A stretch of DNA of 64,000 nt from Verrucomicrobiota bacterium. GTDB lineage: Bacteria > Verrucomicrobiota > Verrucomicrobiia > Limisphaerales > JADJPG01. The number at the start of each line of letters is the position of its first letter. Position 1 is the stretch's first letter. Positions 8,173-16,897 of the stretch are shown here, in pieces. The DNA lies in NCBI GenBank assembly GCA_016713365.1, contig JADJPG010000020.1:4183-68182 (forward strand). The letters are read 5' to 3'. The notes below the pieces were generated by a model. It did not search any database. It was not told where the DNA came from and worked only from the letters and a program-made list of their open reading frames with translations. The translations under genes were made by a program, and so were the position numbers.

Positions 8173-9581
8173 GGCGAGACAACGAGTTTCGGACCAGCCA
8201 GCGGTGCCAATCGCGGACGGAAGAGGTGCGAGAGAATCTTCGCGACGTTCAGCGCGAACGCGCCGAGACCCAGTAGCAACACGACGCAACTCGCCTGCAC
8301 CGCGCGTTCATGACTGAAGGTCGCGCTTAGCGTGACGCCCGCAAGTCCAAGCATCAGGAGAACGAAGCTAATGACTTGCAGGCGTTCGGAGTAGAGCTCG
8401 GAGAGCGAGGGCACCTTGGCCCGACCGATCTGTTTGCTGTAGCTGGAATACCAGACGAGGAACGGGATGATCTTGTGGAGCATGCCGACGATGGCGAACG
8501 AGAGAACACCGAGCAACGCGAGCACGCCGTAAACCGTTTCGAGTTGTGCGGTCAGCGCCGTCAGCGGAAGGCCCGGCCAGCACAGCACGATCGCCAGCGC
8601 TGACAGCGGCGCGAGCAACGCGAGCGCGACGAGGAATTGTTTGAGACCCCAGTCGAGCACGGCGCGTTTCCGCGCACGCAGGATGGCGAGGACTTCGATG
8701 GAGAAACATACCAGCCCGGCGACGGTGACGAGCGCGAAGGCGAGCTTCCAGACGCTGCCAAAGAGGATGGTGATCGCGAGACCGAGCAGACCGACGTTCA
8801 GAAGGACAATCGACGTCAGCGCGCGGCGCGAGCTCTGCACTTCGCTGAGCGTGAACATCGGGATGAGTTTGTAGGAGACCGCGACGAGCATCATGACGAA
8901 GAAGCCGAGCACGCCGAGATGTGCGTGGGCGTGCATGGAAGCAATCGGATCGAGCGGATTGATCTTCGGCCAGCACTTCGCTGAAGCGAGGAACAGTCCG
9001 GCCAGCATCGTCATCACCAACCAGAACAGCGCCGAGGAGATCCCGAACGCGACGACGTTCCAGCGCGGAATGCGCGCAAGGGTGCGCGTGAGATTATAGG
9101 CAAAGAGGATGACGCCGAATCCAAACACGGAGCCGAAGTGTCCTACTTGTTTCATGTTCCAGACCCAGAACATGGCGACCATTCCGGCGAAGCCCACGGT
9201 GTGCAGAACGAAATGCCAGCGCGCGAGCGTTTCGCTGTGGAGTTTTGTTTCCAGCGCGACCGGCACGAGCTGATACATCGCGCCCATGATTACCGAGCAG
9301 AGCCAGCCCAGGACGAACAGATGCGTCACGGCGATGATGTATTGGTTGTAATGATACGTCGCGAGCAGGTCGGGTCGAATTGCGATCCAGATCATCGCGG
9401 TGACGAGCGACGCGATTCCCGTCATCACGAAGCGCAGTGGGACAGCGACCGATGGCGCGTGGGCATCGGCTACCGATGCCTTCTTAATAGGCAGATGGCA
9501 GTTGCGCTCCTTCGTAATCGCCGACGCCGGAGTCGCGCGTCCTGAATCACGCGCGTCGAATGTGAGTGATGAAGCTTCCAT
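8169..9581 (-). CDS. Heme-copper-oxidase-like polytopic membrane protein
   Basis: The 470-residue protein has about twelve hydrophobic segments after an N-terminal soluble stretch. It resembles subunit I of the heme-copper oxidase superfamily and proteins annotated as COX1-like or NnrS-like. Histidine-bearing helices are HYNQYIIAVTHLFVLGW, RWHFVLHTVGF, SMHAHAHLGVLGFF and VGMLHKIIPFLVWY. I do not find the CuB signatures (H-P-E-V-Y or a His-His pair), so oxidase activity is doubtful and heme binding or a nitrogen-oxide-related role is an alternative. ATG 9581 is chosen because GAGGA stands eight bases upstream; it overlaps the double-DUF2249 gene by 35 bases. The end overlaps the Fe-S factor by four bases. 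Confidence 0.7.
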   Translation of the reverse strand: MEASSLTFDARDSGRATPASAITKERNCHLPIKKASVADAHAPSVAVPLRFVMTGIASLVTAMIWIAIRPDLLATYHYNQYIIAVTHLFVLGWLCSVIMGAMYQLVPVALETKLHSETLARWHFVLHTVGFAGMVAMFWVWNMKQVGHFGSVFGFGVILFAYNLTRTLARIPRWNVVAFGISSALFWLVMTMLAGLFLASAKCWPKINPLDPIASMHAHAHLGVLGFFVMMLVAVSYKLIPMFTLSEVQSSRRALTSIVLLNVGLLGLAITILFGSVWKLAFALVTVAGLVCFSIEVLAILRARKRAVLDWGLKQFLVALALLAPLSALAIVLCWPGLPLTALTAQLETVYGVLALLGVLSFAIVGMLHKIIPFLVWYSSYSKQIGRAKVPSLSELYSERLQVISFVLLMLGLAGVTLSATFSHERAVQASCVVLLLGLGAFALNVAKILSHLFRPRLAPLAGPKLVVSP

Positions 9582-10058
9582 CGGGTTGTTCCTCGCTTTC
9601 TCCGACGAATCCACGTTCGGTGAGCTGGCCATACAGATGCATTGGTCGTCGGTCGGTCAACGCGCGCATCTGCGCGCCGGCGGGCAACTGCGTCAGCGCT
9701 TCGAGAATCGTTACGAGCGGTTGCGGTGGCTCAAGGCCGCGCGCGTCCACGGTGATAGGTTTGGTCTCGTGACCGGAGCAGTGCGTCTCCGCTCGTGGCG
9801 GCACGGAAGACTCTCCGGGTTCGAGCATCGACGCTTGAGTAAAAATGACTTCCACTCTCCTTGATTCAGGAGTAGTTCGGAGTGCGTGAATCCTCGGCGA
9901 GCAAGTAGGCTGAACAAAGGAAGCGGCTTGAACGGAGCGAGGAGCCGGAGATTCTGGCCGGGCTCCAGCGCTTCTACCGCTGTCATGATTTTCGTGAACG
10001 GTTCGATTCCGGCGCGAATCTCGTCGCGCACATCGAGTGTCACCGTGTTGGCATTCAT
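9547..10058 (-). CDS. Tandem DUF2249 protein, single-base frameshift
   Basis: The first domain reads MNANTVTLDVRDEIRAGI, then EPGQNLRLLAPFKPLPLF and LARRGFTHSE. After GEW the frame breaks near 9852, and the second domain continues in another frame: VIFTQASMLEPG, ITVDARGLEPPQPLVTILEAL, MRALTDRRPMHLYGQLTERGF. The DNA has TGGAAGTC where TGGGAAGTC would give W-E-V, the expected DUF2249 ending, so one G is missing. Restored length is 170 residues. It sits 12 bases after the cupin gene and overlaps the membrane-protein gene. Function is unknown; paired DUF2249 domains may bind a shared ligand. Confidence 0.75.
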
Positions 10059-10070
10059 GGCGGGAAAACG

Positions 10071-10463
10071 TTATCGGGCGACTGGAGTGAGGGCCTTGAT
10101 GTCGGTCAGCGTCGGAAAAGACGGAGGTGACTTGATCAAGGTCAGCAACATGGAGAACGGCTCCGTCGCCTTTACGGCATGCGGGAGGTTCGGCGGCATA
10201 TAAATCAATTCTCCCGCCGCAAGCGTCCGTGGAACTCCGGCGAGACTGAACTCGCATCGTCCCGAGAGAATCTGGATCAGCGCTTGCGAGGTTGAGGTGT
10301 GCTCGCTGAGTTCCTGGCCTTCAGCGAAGCCAAAAAGAACTACTCGCACGGTCGCAGAATTGAGCAGCACACGGCTGACGATGCCGTTGGGAGCGAAGTG
10401 GGTTTCCTGCACCAGAGAGAGGATTGTTTCCTGTTTCGGATCGATGAGCGGTCGTTCAATCAT
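10071..10463 (-). CDS. Cupin domain protein
   Basis: The 130-residue protein is one small beta-barrel cupin. The two conserved motifs are visible as GQELSEHTSTSQALIQILSG (motif 1, with His and Glu-like positions) and GELIYMPPNLPHAVKA (motif 2, with a metal-ligand His). I use ATG 10463 (MIERPLIDPKQ); the longer open frame upstream lacks family similarity. It is the first gene of the cluster with DUF2249, the oxidase-like protein and the Fe-S factor. A sensor or metal-binding accessory role is possible but not shown. Confidence 0.75.
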   Translation of the reverse strand: MIERPLIDPKQETILSLVQETHFAPNGIVSRVLLNSATVRVVLFGFAEGQELSEHTSTSQALIQILSGRCEFSLAGVPRTLAAGELIYMPPNLPHAVKATEPFSMLLTLIKSPPSFPTLTDIKALTPVAR

Positions 10464-10647
10464 GAGAAGAGCATCGGTGGATCGAACGAATGGCGCCTTG
10501 ATGCTGGTCAAAGTCCTCAAGGATTGGCCGAAGCTGAAATCCTTGATGCGCGTCAAAGCCATGCGAGCGGGGGCGGTTATGCTTTCGCAAGATTCGGGTG
10601 GCTTGAGACACGTGCTGCCCGGCAGAATTCGAAACTCAATCCGGCCT

Positions 10648-11952
10648 ATGAAAGCAGAGACTCAACTCAATCACTGGATGCGAGGAACTGGAATGGCGCC
10701 CTTGTTGGTGGGCGGCGCGCTGGCGTTGAGCGCGTTGGTCGCCGTCGCGGACGATTTCCAGGGCGCGACTCATCTGATGCCGTTCGACGAGGAAACGATC
10801 AATTACAGCAAGCAGAAGGACACCGGACCCATCGCGCAATTGCAGGCGAAGATCGATCGCGGGGAGTTGAAGATGAACTACGGCGAGAAGTTCGGATATC
10901 TGTCGTCTCTACTGGAAGCACTGGAGGTCTCAACCAATTCACAGATGCTGGTGTTCTCAAAGACGTCGTTTCAGCGCGAACGAATTGCTCCGCGAACTCC
11001 GCGCGCCGTGTTCTTCAACGACGACGTCTACATTGGTTTCGTGCAGGGGTCGCCCTTGTTGGAGATTTCGTCCGTGGATCCGAAGTTGGGCGGCGTTTTT
11101 TACACGTTGGAACAAACGAAGACGGACAAGCCGCGTTTCGTTCGCACGGATCAATGTCTCGAGTGCCACGCTTCCGCCAAGACGATGGGTGTGCCCGGAC
11201 ATTTGGTCCGATCGTTCGCGACGGACGAGAACGGCGTGGTGGACATGACGACAGGCACCTCGCTGGTGAATCATCGCACGCCGATCGAAGAGCGTTGGGG
11301 TGGGTGGTTTGTGACCGGCGATGCCGGCAAACAACCACACCGAGGAAATCTGTTCGGCAAGTCCGCTTTCGCGCGGCATGAAAAGGAGCCCGGATTCCTC
11401 GGCAACCAAACCGACCTGAAGAAGTTCTTTGATGTGTCGGAATACCTGAGCGGGAACAGCGACATCGTCGCGCTGATGGTGATGGAACATCAGTCGCACA
11501 TGCACAATTTCCTGACGCGGCTGAACTATGAATCGACCATCGCCCTTCAACAATACGGACACACGCGTTACCTGAAGAACATCGTCGAAGCGTTCGTGCG
11601 TTACCTGTTGTTCGTCGAAGAAGCGCCCTTCGCGTCACCGATCCGGGGGAACTCCGGATTCGCCGCAGAGTTCGCAAAGCTGGGTCCGCGCGATGAGAAG
11701 GGGCGTTCGCTCCGGGATTTCGATTTGCACACGCGGTTGTTCAAGTATCCGTGCAGCTACCTCATCTACACCGACGCGTTCGATCAGCTGCCTGCGAAGT
11801 TGAAGGAACGCATCTACGATCGGTTGTTGGAGGTCCTCAGTGGCGAAGACACGAGCGCCGCCTATGCGAAGCTCTCGCCGGAATCTCGCACCGCCATTCG
11901 CGAGATTCTGGGCGCGACAAAGAAGGACCTGCCCTCCAACTGGCGCGACTGA
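10648..11952 (+). CDS. Exported c-type cytochrome-like protein of unknown function
   Basis: The 434-residue protein begins MKAETQLNHWMRGTGMAPLL and has a hydrophobic stretch ending ALSALVAVADD, a likely signal peptide. One heme c site, CLECH, occurs near residue 170 in RTDQCLECHASAKTMGVPGH. The rest is rich in His and aromatic residues (MEHQSHMHNFLTRLNYE) and looks globular. I recall similar single-heme exported proteins in planctomycetes and verrucomicrobia without known activity. It is divergent from the cupin cluster across 184 bases. A role in periplasmic electron transfer is inferred only from the heme motif. Confidence 0.72.
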   Translation: MKAETQLNHWMRGTGMAPLLVGGALALSALVAVADDFQGATHLMPFDEETINYSKQKDTGPIAQLQAKIDRGELKMNYGEKFGYLSSLLEALEVSTNSQMLVFSKTSFQRERIAPRTPRAVFFNDDVYIGFVQGSPLLEISSVDPKLGGVFYTLEQTKTDKPRFVRTDQCLECHASAKTMGVPGHLVRSFATDENGVVDMTTGTSLVNHRTPIEERWGGWFVTGDAGKQPHRGNLFGKSAFARHEKEPGFLGNQTDLKKFFDVSEYLSGNSDIVALMVMEHQSHMHNFLTRLNYESTIALQQYGHTRYLKNIVEAFVRYLLFVEEAPFASPIRGNSGFAAEFAKLGPRDEKGRSLRDFDLHTRLFKYPCSYLIYTDAFDQLPAKLKERIYDRLLEVLSGEDTSAAYAKLSPESRTAIREILGATKKDLPSNWRD

Positions 11953-12294
11953 GCCAACTGGTCCTTGAAATAGAGAGCACCCTCCAAGATGCAGGGTTTC
12001 GGTTACTTCATCGGCCAGTTTTAGATCCTTCCGCCTCTCTATTAAGGCGTTAGGAGTCCTACATTTTCCAAGTACGATCTCATCTGAAGCAGGGGTTTCG
12101 TGTGTTCTTCTACGTAGGTTTCTGTAGCTGAATAGGTAATTGAGGTTCACCTCCCGTGATTCCCCGGTCGGGCTGTCGGTAACGGTTCCTATTGGTCGCG
12201 ATGTATTTGCTCCAATTGTTGGGAACCCAAAGCGGAGGTAAATATCACCATCAGGTTGAACACCACGGGGTGCTCACCGAGAAACAAAAATTTT
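11953..12294. other. Intergenic stretch before lepB, no gene seen
   Basis: About 340 bases with lower GC than the neighbours. Short open frames here have no family features or ribosome sites. A TTG-initiated extension of lepB from 12256 is possible but less likely than ATG 12295. Confidence 0.4.
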
Positions 12295-12954
12295 ATGACC
12301 AATCTGCCGCCAACCCAAACACAACGCCAAACGCTCTGGGAGGGGGCTTCACTGCCCCCTCTCAGAATGCGGGACGAGAAGCCCAGCGTGCAGGAGCAAC
12401 CTGCCGCGGCTCCAGCTCCCGTGGCGCCGAAGCCCTCAGAAGCTTCGGTCGCCACCGGGCCGTCCAACTGGTTCCGCCGGAACTCGACAACGCTCCTGAT
12501 TGTGGCGCTGCTGTCCATCCCGGCCTATTTCCTCGCGAGCCGCTACGTCGTCACCGCAGTGGTCATTCAAGGCCGCAGCATGATGCCCACGTTGAAGGAC
12601 GGAGAGCATTACTACCTGAACCGCTGGCAGTATCTCCTGATGACGCCTAAACGCGGCGACATCGTGGTCATCAAAGATCCCGGCCACGATGACTTCGCCG
12701 TGAAGCGCATCGTCGCGCAACCGTTTGACTGGATTAACATCAAGAACGGCATTCTCTACGTGAACGGTCGCCGCCTGGATGAACCCTATCTGGCGAAGGA
12801 AACGCGCACGGATACGCCGGACTTGAAAGAGAAGTGGATCCAGCTCGGGAAGGACCAGTATTACATGCTGGGCGACAATCGCGAGAACAGCGAAGACAGT
12901 CGCTTCTACGGTCGGGTGATGCGCGAAAACATCATCGGCAAGCTGATCAAGTAA
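12295..12954 (+). CDS. lepB: Signal peptidase I
   Basis: Type I signal peptidase removes signal peptides at the outer face of the inner membrane. After a Pro/Ala-rich cytoplasmic segment, one transmembrane helix (TLLIVALLSIPAYFLASRYV) precedes the catalytic serine in VIQGRSMMPTL. The general-base lysine is in DDFAVKRIVAQP, and the family box GDNRENSEDSRFYG follows. About 219 residues from ATG 12295; ATG 12367 is also possible. It stands alone with its own terminator. The gene fits an organism exporting many of the proteins in this window. Confidence 0.94.
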   Translation: MTNLPPTQTQRQTLWEGASLPPLRMRDEKPSVQEQPAAAPAPVAPKPSEASVATGPSNWFRRNSTTLLIVALLSIPAYFLASRYVVTAVVIQGRSMMPTLKDGEHYYLNRWQYLLMTPKRGDIVVIKDPGHDDFAVKRIVAQPFDWINIKNGILYVNGRRLDEPYLAKETRTDTPDLKEKWIQLGKDQYYMLGDNRENSEDSRFYGRVMRENIIGKLIK

Positions 12955-12992
12955 CTGAGTTTCGGCCCGACGTGGCCAAGCTGCACATCGTC

Positions 12993-13026
12993 AACAAGCC
13001 CGCGGCTGAGTGGTCGCGGGCTTGTT
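12993..13026 (+). terminator. Intrinsic terminator after lepB
   Basis: Perfect 12-bp inverted repeat AACAAGCCCGCG / CGCGGGCTTGTT with a 10-base loop, followed by CTTTTG. It lies 39 bases after the lepB stop. Confidence 0.85.
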
Positions 13027-13051
13027 CTTTTGTGACAAGACTCCGAAGGAT

Positions 13052-14035
13052 TCAGACAAACTGCGGATGCCGGAGCAGTCGCTCCAAAGTCGTCGGCTGA
13101 AGCGGAGCCTGACGATAAACTGGTTCCCACATCGGCTCTGCGCTGCCCGAACGCCGGGCGCGCTCCAACCAGTCACGACCCAGCAATGACGGCACAAGGT
13201 CACGAGCATTCGCGGCAATCGTAGTTTCTTCCTTCCTGCCGGTGGCGGGTCCGGATCCGACGAAGAATCCTGCCAGGAGCAACGACACCCTGAGCATGGT
13301 GCTCCGGGAATACGTCGGCATCGCGCAAGGACGGGAGGGAGCCAACAGCCGAAAAACATTCGCCAGTAATGGCGCCGTCCACATCGCCGGGTTCTTCGCC
13401 GGTGACCAAGGATCGAACACAACCACGTGGGGCTTCGCGAAGAGCGGCGCTGAATCACTCTGCATCAGCACGGGAAAATCGCCGACGTGCAGTTCCCAGC
13501 GCACGGATTGTGTTCCGTTCCGAAACTCGACTCGCCGCTCAGTGATCAGTTTCTCCACTTCGTGTTCGTAACCGGCGAAGTAGCCCAGAGCCGAGCTGGC
13601 TTGGAGGGCAAATCGAAGCGGCTCCAAAGTGTGCTCGAAGCTGATCAAGTGAAGGTGATTGGAAAATTCACGACTGGCGCGAAGGATTGTCAGCGCGTTC
13701 GCCGCAGCTCCAAGGCCGACGTCCCAGATCACAAACTCGCCGTCCCATTCGCGCTGTCGATCCAGCAGACGCAATTGTCGAACGTAGAGTTCCTCCGCCT
13801 CAGCGGCGGGACCCAAGCCTGGATGCATCGTTTCGCCATGCTCGGTGGAATGGACGCTGTGAGCTCCATTGCGGAGCTGGACGAGCTTGTAAGATTCCGG
13901 AGCGGACACGGGTGGAGTTTGCGCCTGAAGAAAGGTTGCAACGCAACGAATTCTTTCGCTGGCTGGCCTGACTTCGATCGTCAGCAAACTAGTTGCTTGG
14001 CGCGTCAGCGTCCTCCTGTTTACTCTCCTGCGCAT
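13052..14035 (-). CDS. MnmC-like SAM-dependent methyltransferase
   Basis: The protein has an SAM-binding segment FVIWDVGLGAAANAL and a second half with VVFDPWSPAKNPAMWT, PTYSRSTMLRVSLLLAGFFV and GSGPATGRKEETT, which closely resembles the methyltransferase half of MnmC (5-aminomethyl-2-thiouridine methyltransferase). No FAD-dependent oxidase half is present. The tRNA substrate is inferred; mnmG, which makes the earlier modification, is 5 kb away. The start is uncertain: the ATG at 14035 overlaps the start of the divergent Lrp gene, and the first 30-50 residues are Arg-rich and unlike the family, so a downstream GTG near residue 32 may be used. Confidence 0.75.
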   Translation of the reverse strand: MRRRVNRRTLTRQATSLLTIEVRPASERIRCVATFLQAQTPPVSAPESYKLVQLRNGAHSVHSTEHGETMHPGLGPAAEAEELYVRQLRLLDRQREWDGEFVIWDVGLGAAANALTILRASREFSNHLHLISFEHTLEPLRFALQASSALGYFAGYEHEVEKLITERRVEFRNGTQSVRWELHVGDFPVLMQSDSAPLFAKPHVVVFDPWSPAKNPAMWTAPLLANVFRLLAPSRPCAMPTYSRSTMLRVSLLLAGFFVGSGPATGRKEETTIAANARDLVPSLLGRDWLERARRSGSAEPMWEPVYRQAPLQPTTLERLLRHPQFV

Positions 14036-14513
14036 GGATCCTTTGCTGAAGCTCCTTCACGACAACGCCGCTCTCAAGCCAGCACAACTGGCGGCCATGC
14101 TGAACATCCCCGAGGCCGAAGTGGTGGCGAAGATCAAGGCTTACGAAGCCGGAGAAATCATCCTCGGTTATCGCACGGTGCTGAACGAAGAGAAGTTGAA
14201 CCGGGAGATCGTTCGCGCCGTGATCGAAGTGAAAATCACGCCGGAGCGGGGTGGAGGGTTTGATCGACTGGCAGAACGCATCGCCAAGTACGGCGAGGTG
14301 GAAAGTTGCTACCTGATGTCCGGCGGGTACGATTTGATGGTGGTGGTCCAAGGGACGAACCTGCGGGAGGTGGCAACGTTTGTCTCCGAGAAGCTCGCTA
14401 CGATCCAGGGAGTCATCTCGACCGCGACGCATTTCATGCTTAAGCCCTACAAGCAACAGGGTGTACTGATGAAGCGCGAGGTGAACGACGAGCGTCTCGC
14501 GGTCTCGCCATAA
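14034..14513 (+). CDS. Lrp/AsnC family transcriptional regulator
   Basis: The 159-residue protein has an N-terminal winged helix-turn-helix (LAAMLNIPEAEVVAKIKAYE, GYRTVLNEEKL) and a C-terminal RAM/AsnC ligand domain (VESCYLMSGGYDLMVVVQG, ATHFMLKPYKQQG). Such regulators form dimers to octamers and respond to amino acids. It is divergent from the MnmC-like gene. A target is not evident, and in this family autoregulation is common. Confidence 0.9.
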   Translation: MDPLLKLLHDNAALKPAQLAAMLNIPEAEVVAKIKAYEAGEIILGYRTVLNEEKLNREIVRAVIEVKITPERGGGFDRLAERIAKYGEVESCYLMSGGYDLMVVVQGTNLREVATFVSEKLATIQGVISTATHFMLKPYKQQGVLMKREVNDERLAVSP

Positions 14514-14539
14514 TTATTCTAACTCGGGGCGTTGGTGCT

Positions 14540-15248
14540 TCACCAGAAGTGCCATTCGTTGCGGGCCACGATGTAGATGCCGAGGAGGCAATTCGTAATC
14601 GCGTGGGCCGTCATCGCTTCCCCGAGATTTTTCTTCCAGCAGACCAAACCCTGATAGGCCGCAGAGCAAAGAATTCCGGCCAGCCATTCATTGTGGGCAA
14701 AGCCGAAAATCAGGGCGGTCAATGCGAACGGCTTCCAAGAGAACTGGCCGAGACTGACGGATTGGAAATCTGGCTTGGCAATCCAGCGATACATGAACGA
14801 GCGGTAGAACGCTTCTTCAAGGGGCGGAACGACAAGCGTCGACCCGAGGATTCGGGCTCCCACGAAGAACCAGCCCAGTGCCGAGCCTTCCCCGAATTGG
14901 AAGAATGGATTCCACGGTAACGGAGGTTTCTCCGGCGGCTTGCTGAGGCCAAGCTTCATCCACAACTCCTGTTGCTTTGGAACGAGGGAATCTAATCCGA
15001 CCCAGATCGCAAGCACTCCGACGCCAACCAACACGGCAGCTATACTGAACTTCCATCGCATCTCGGTGACAAAGGGCCATGCCCACCAAAGGAGAACCGC
15101 GCCAATCAGGCTCTTAATGGGTGTAGCCCCAATAGCGTCCTGATTCCCCGAACTGGCCTTGGAGAAAAGTTAGGATCAGGAAGATCCCAAAAGGAAGAAC
15201 GCGAGCGAGCGCAGGAGACGACGCGAATTTGGCAGCAAATGGATTCAT
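14540..15248 (-). CDS. CPBP/CAAX-type intramembrane protease, exosortase-associated type, frameshifted
   Basis: From ATG 15248 the protein starts MNPFAAKFASSPALARVLP and reads FLILTFLQGQFGESGRYW; it then shifts frame at a run of four G (plus-strand C 15127-15130) and continues KSLIGAVLLWWAWPFVTEM into MRWKFSIAAVLVGVG. The active-site motifs PPLEEAFYRSF (E-E-x-x-x-R-like), FGFAHNEW and the terminal HAITN identify a CPBP-family metalloprotease. The segments around QFGESGRYW and PFVTEMRWKF fit the subgroup linked to exosortase (PEP-CTERM) systems. Removing one G gives 235 residues. A VPDSG-CTERM-like gene lies 3.2 kb away, supporting this link. No exosortase itself is in the window. Confidence 0.75.
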
Positions 15249-15314
15249 CACCGCGCCAGTGGGAAGAAAGGTGGTGAAGTATCTGCCCGGGCGCGGAGGG
15301 GATTTACGCGGAGA

Positions 15315-15944
15315 TTAGCGCAGCGTCAACACTTGGGTCTGCGTCCCGAGATCCAGAACGACGCTTCGTTGGTCGATCGACTTCACTTTGGCGTCCGCCA
15401 CCGTATCGCCGACAAATACCGTCTTCGAGTTAATCACCGCTGAAGGACTCGATGGCCGGTAGAAGATTCCCTGCAACCTGAAGCGATTCGCAGCCGGAAT
15501 CTCCCGGGCCGAAACGGGCAACGCACCGCCCGTTGACGGAATCATTGACTGGGCAACCTGAACTGGTGACGAAGGTTCGACCGCTAACTTTGGGGTCGGT
15601 CCATCGTTTAATGCGAATTGCCGGTTCGACGGAATGGGCAATTCGGCACCTGCCGTAGGCGGCAAATCTGCGGGTTCTTCTGTGGCCAACTCCCGCGCTT
15701 GAGCAACGATCGCCTTGGGTTGAAGAACCTGAGCAACGCCACCTTGGCGGGCACCATCCCAACCTTTGAACATGAACCAGAATGCTCCGCAAATGACGAA
15801 CAGTAGGACGGGCGTGAAATAGTTCGGAATCCCCACGGCACGGTGCGGCGGCGCAGGCTCCATGGGTTGTTCGTTGGCCGGCGTTGGATTGGTCGCCGGC
15901 TGTGCTTGCGTGGCTCGCTTCAGTGCGTCGTTGATCAGGCTCAT
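15315..15944 (-). CDS. GspB-like general secretion/pilus assembly protein
   Basis: The 209-residue protein starts MSLINDALKRATQAQP, the hallmark N-terminus of GspB/ExeB-like proteins, followed by a Pro-rich linker and one transmembrane segment (YFTPVLLFVICGAFWFMF). The C-terminal part (FRLQGIFYRPSSPSAVINSK, then VFVGDTVADAKVKSI) matches the small beta domain of this family, which binds the outer-membrane secretin system. It overlaps the ExeA-like gene by four bases. A complete type II secretion operon is not in the window. Confidence 0.82.
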   Translation of the reverse strand: MSLINDALKRATQAQPATNPTPANEQPMEPAPPHRAVGIPNYFTPVLLFVICGAFWFMFKGWDGARQGGVAQVLQPKAIVAQARELATEEPADLPPTAGAELPIPSNRQFALNDGPTPKLAVEPSSPVQVAQSMIPSTGGALPVSAREIPAANRFRLQGIFYRPSSPSAVINSKTVFVGDTVADAKVKSIDQRSVVLDLGTQTQVLTLR

Positions 15945-16756
15945 ATATCAATCGTTCCTTCTAACTCGCGAATCGCCCGGCCGACCAAGCGGTAGTCAAT
16001 TTGACCCCGTTGCTCGACGAAGCCCGCAAGCAGGCATTTGTCACACACGGCATTGACCAGCCGCGGTATGCCCTTCGAATAGCAGAAAACCCGCCAGAGG
16101 GCGCCGAAGGTAAACTCCGGCGCGCTTCTTGCCCCGGAGACGCTCAGGCGATGCTGGACGTACTGACCGATTTCCGCCCGTTTTAGCGGGCTCAAATGGT
16201 AGCGGACGGTAATGCGCTGCCGGAGCTGGCGCAGGGCAGGATCGTTCAGGCGATCGCGCAATTCGGGCTGACCCATCAGCACGATCTGCAATAGCTTACG
16301 ATCGTCTGTCTCCAAATTGGACAGGAGCCGAACTTGCTCAAGAAGGTCATTCGTGAGGTTCTGAGCCTCGTCAACGATCAGCACGGCCTCGCGGCCTTCG
16401 TCGACTTGGCGAAGAAGAAAGAGATTGATCTGCTCCAGCGTCTCCAAGCGATCCAAATCCCGAACATCCAGTCCGAACTCCATGGCGATGGCGCGCATCA
16501 ACTGATCGGCGTCGAGGATGGGGTTCAAGATTAGCGCGGTGGAGTAATTGTTGCCCAGCTGGCTGAGCAAGGCCCGGCAAAGTGTGCTTTTGCCAGCGCC
16601 CACCTCCCCAGTGATCTGGACAAAGCCTTTTCGTTCACGGATGCCGTAAAGCATGTGATTCAAGGCCTCACGATGCTTTCCGCCGTAATAGAGGAACCGC
16701 GGATTCGGCGTGATGCTGAATGGCGGTTCGGTCAATCCGTAGTAGTCCAAATACAC
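15941..16756 (-). CDS. ExeA/GspA-like AAA ATPase
   Basis: The 271-residue protein begins MYLDYYGLTEPPFSITPNPR, the typical ExeA-family start. Walker A is GEVGAGKST (about residues 49-57) and Walker B is AVLIVDEAQNL, followed by sensor-type segments QIVLMGQPELRDRL and RQRITVRYHLSPL. ExeA-type ATPases act with ExeB/GspB in multimerising the secretin of type II secretion or pili. No peptidoglycan-binding C-terminal domain is present at this length. It is coupled to the GspB-like gene, so the pair is a functional unit. Confidence 0.9.
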   Translation of the reverse strand: MYLDYYGLTEPPFSITPNPRFLYYGGKHREALNHMLYGIRERKGFVQITGEVGAGKSTLCRALLSQLGNNYSTALILNPILDADQLMRAIAMEFGLDVRDLDRLETLEQINLFLLRQVDEGREAVLIVDEAQNLTNDLLEQVRLLSNLETDDRKLLQIVLMGQPELRDRLNDPALRQLRQRITVRYHLSPLKRAEIGQYVQHRLSVSGARSAPEFTFGALWRVFCYSKGIPRLVNAVCDKCLLAGFVEQRGQIDYRLVGRAIRELEGTIDI

Positions 16757-16897
16757 GCAAAGCTTCTTAGCAGGGACTTTGCCGAACGGTCATCCCGTCG
16801 TCTAACGGACCTCGGCAACACCGCTTACACAACGACGCGTTTCACCTCACCACGAATTTCCCTCCCGTCCCCGCCCGCCTTTGCTACAAAGCATCGC

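Noticed and set aside
10297..10647. N-terminal extension of the exported cytochrome-like protein
   Set aside because: It lies opposite the cupin gene; a signal peptide begins properly at ATG 10648.
11635..12150. 171-codon minus-strand frame after the cytochrome-like gene
   Set aside because: Mostly antisense to the C-terminus of that gene, with no domain or ribosome site.
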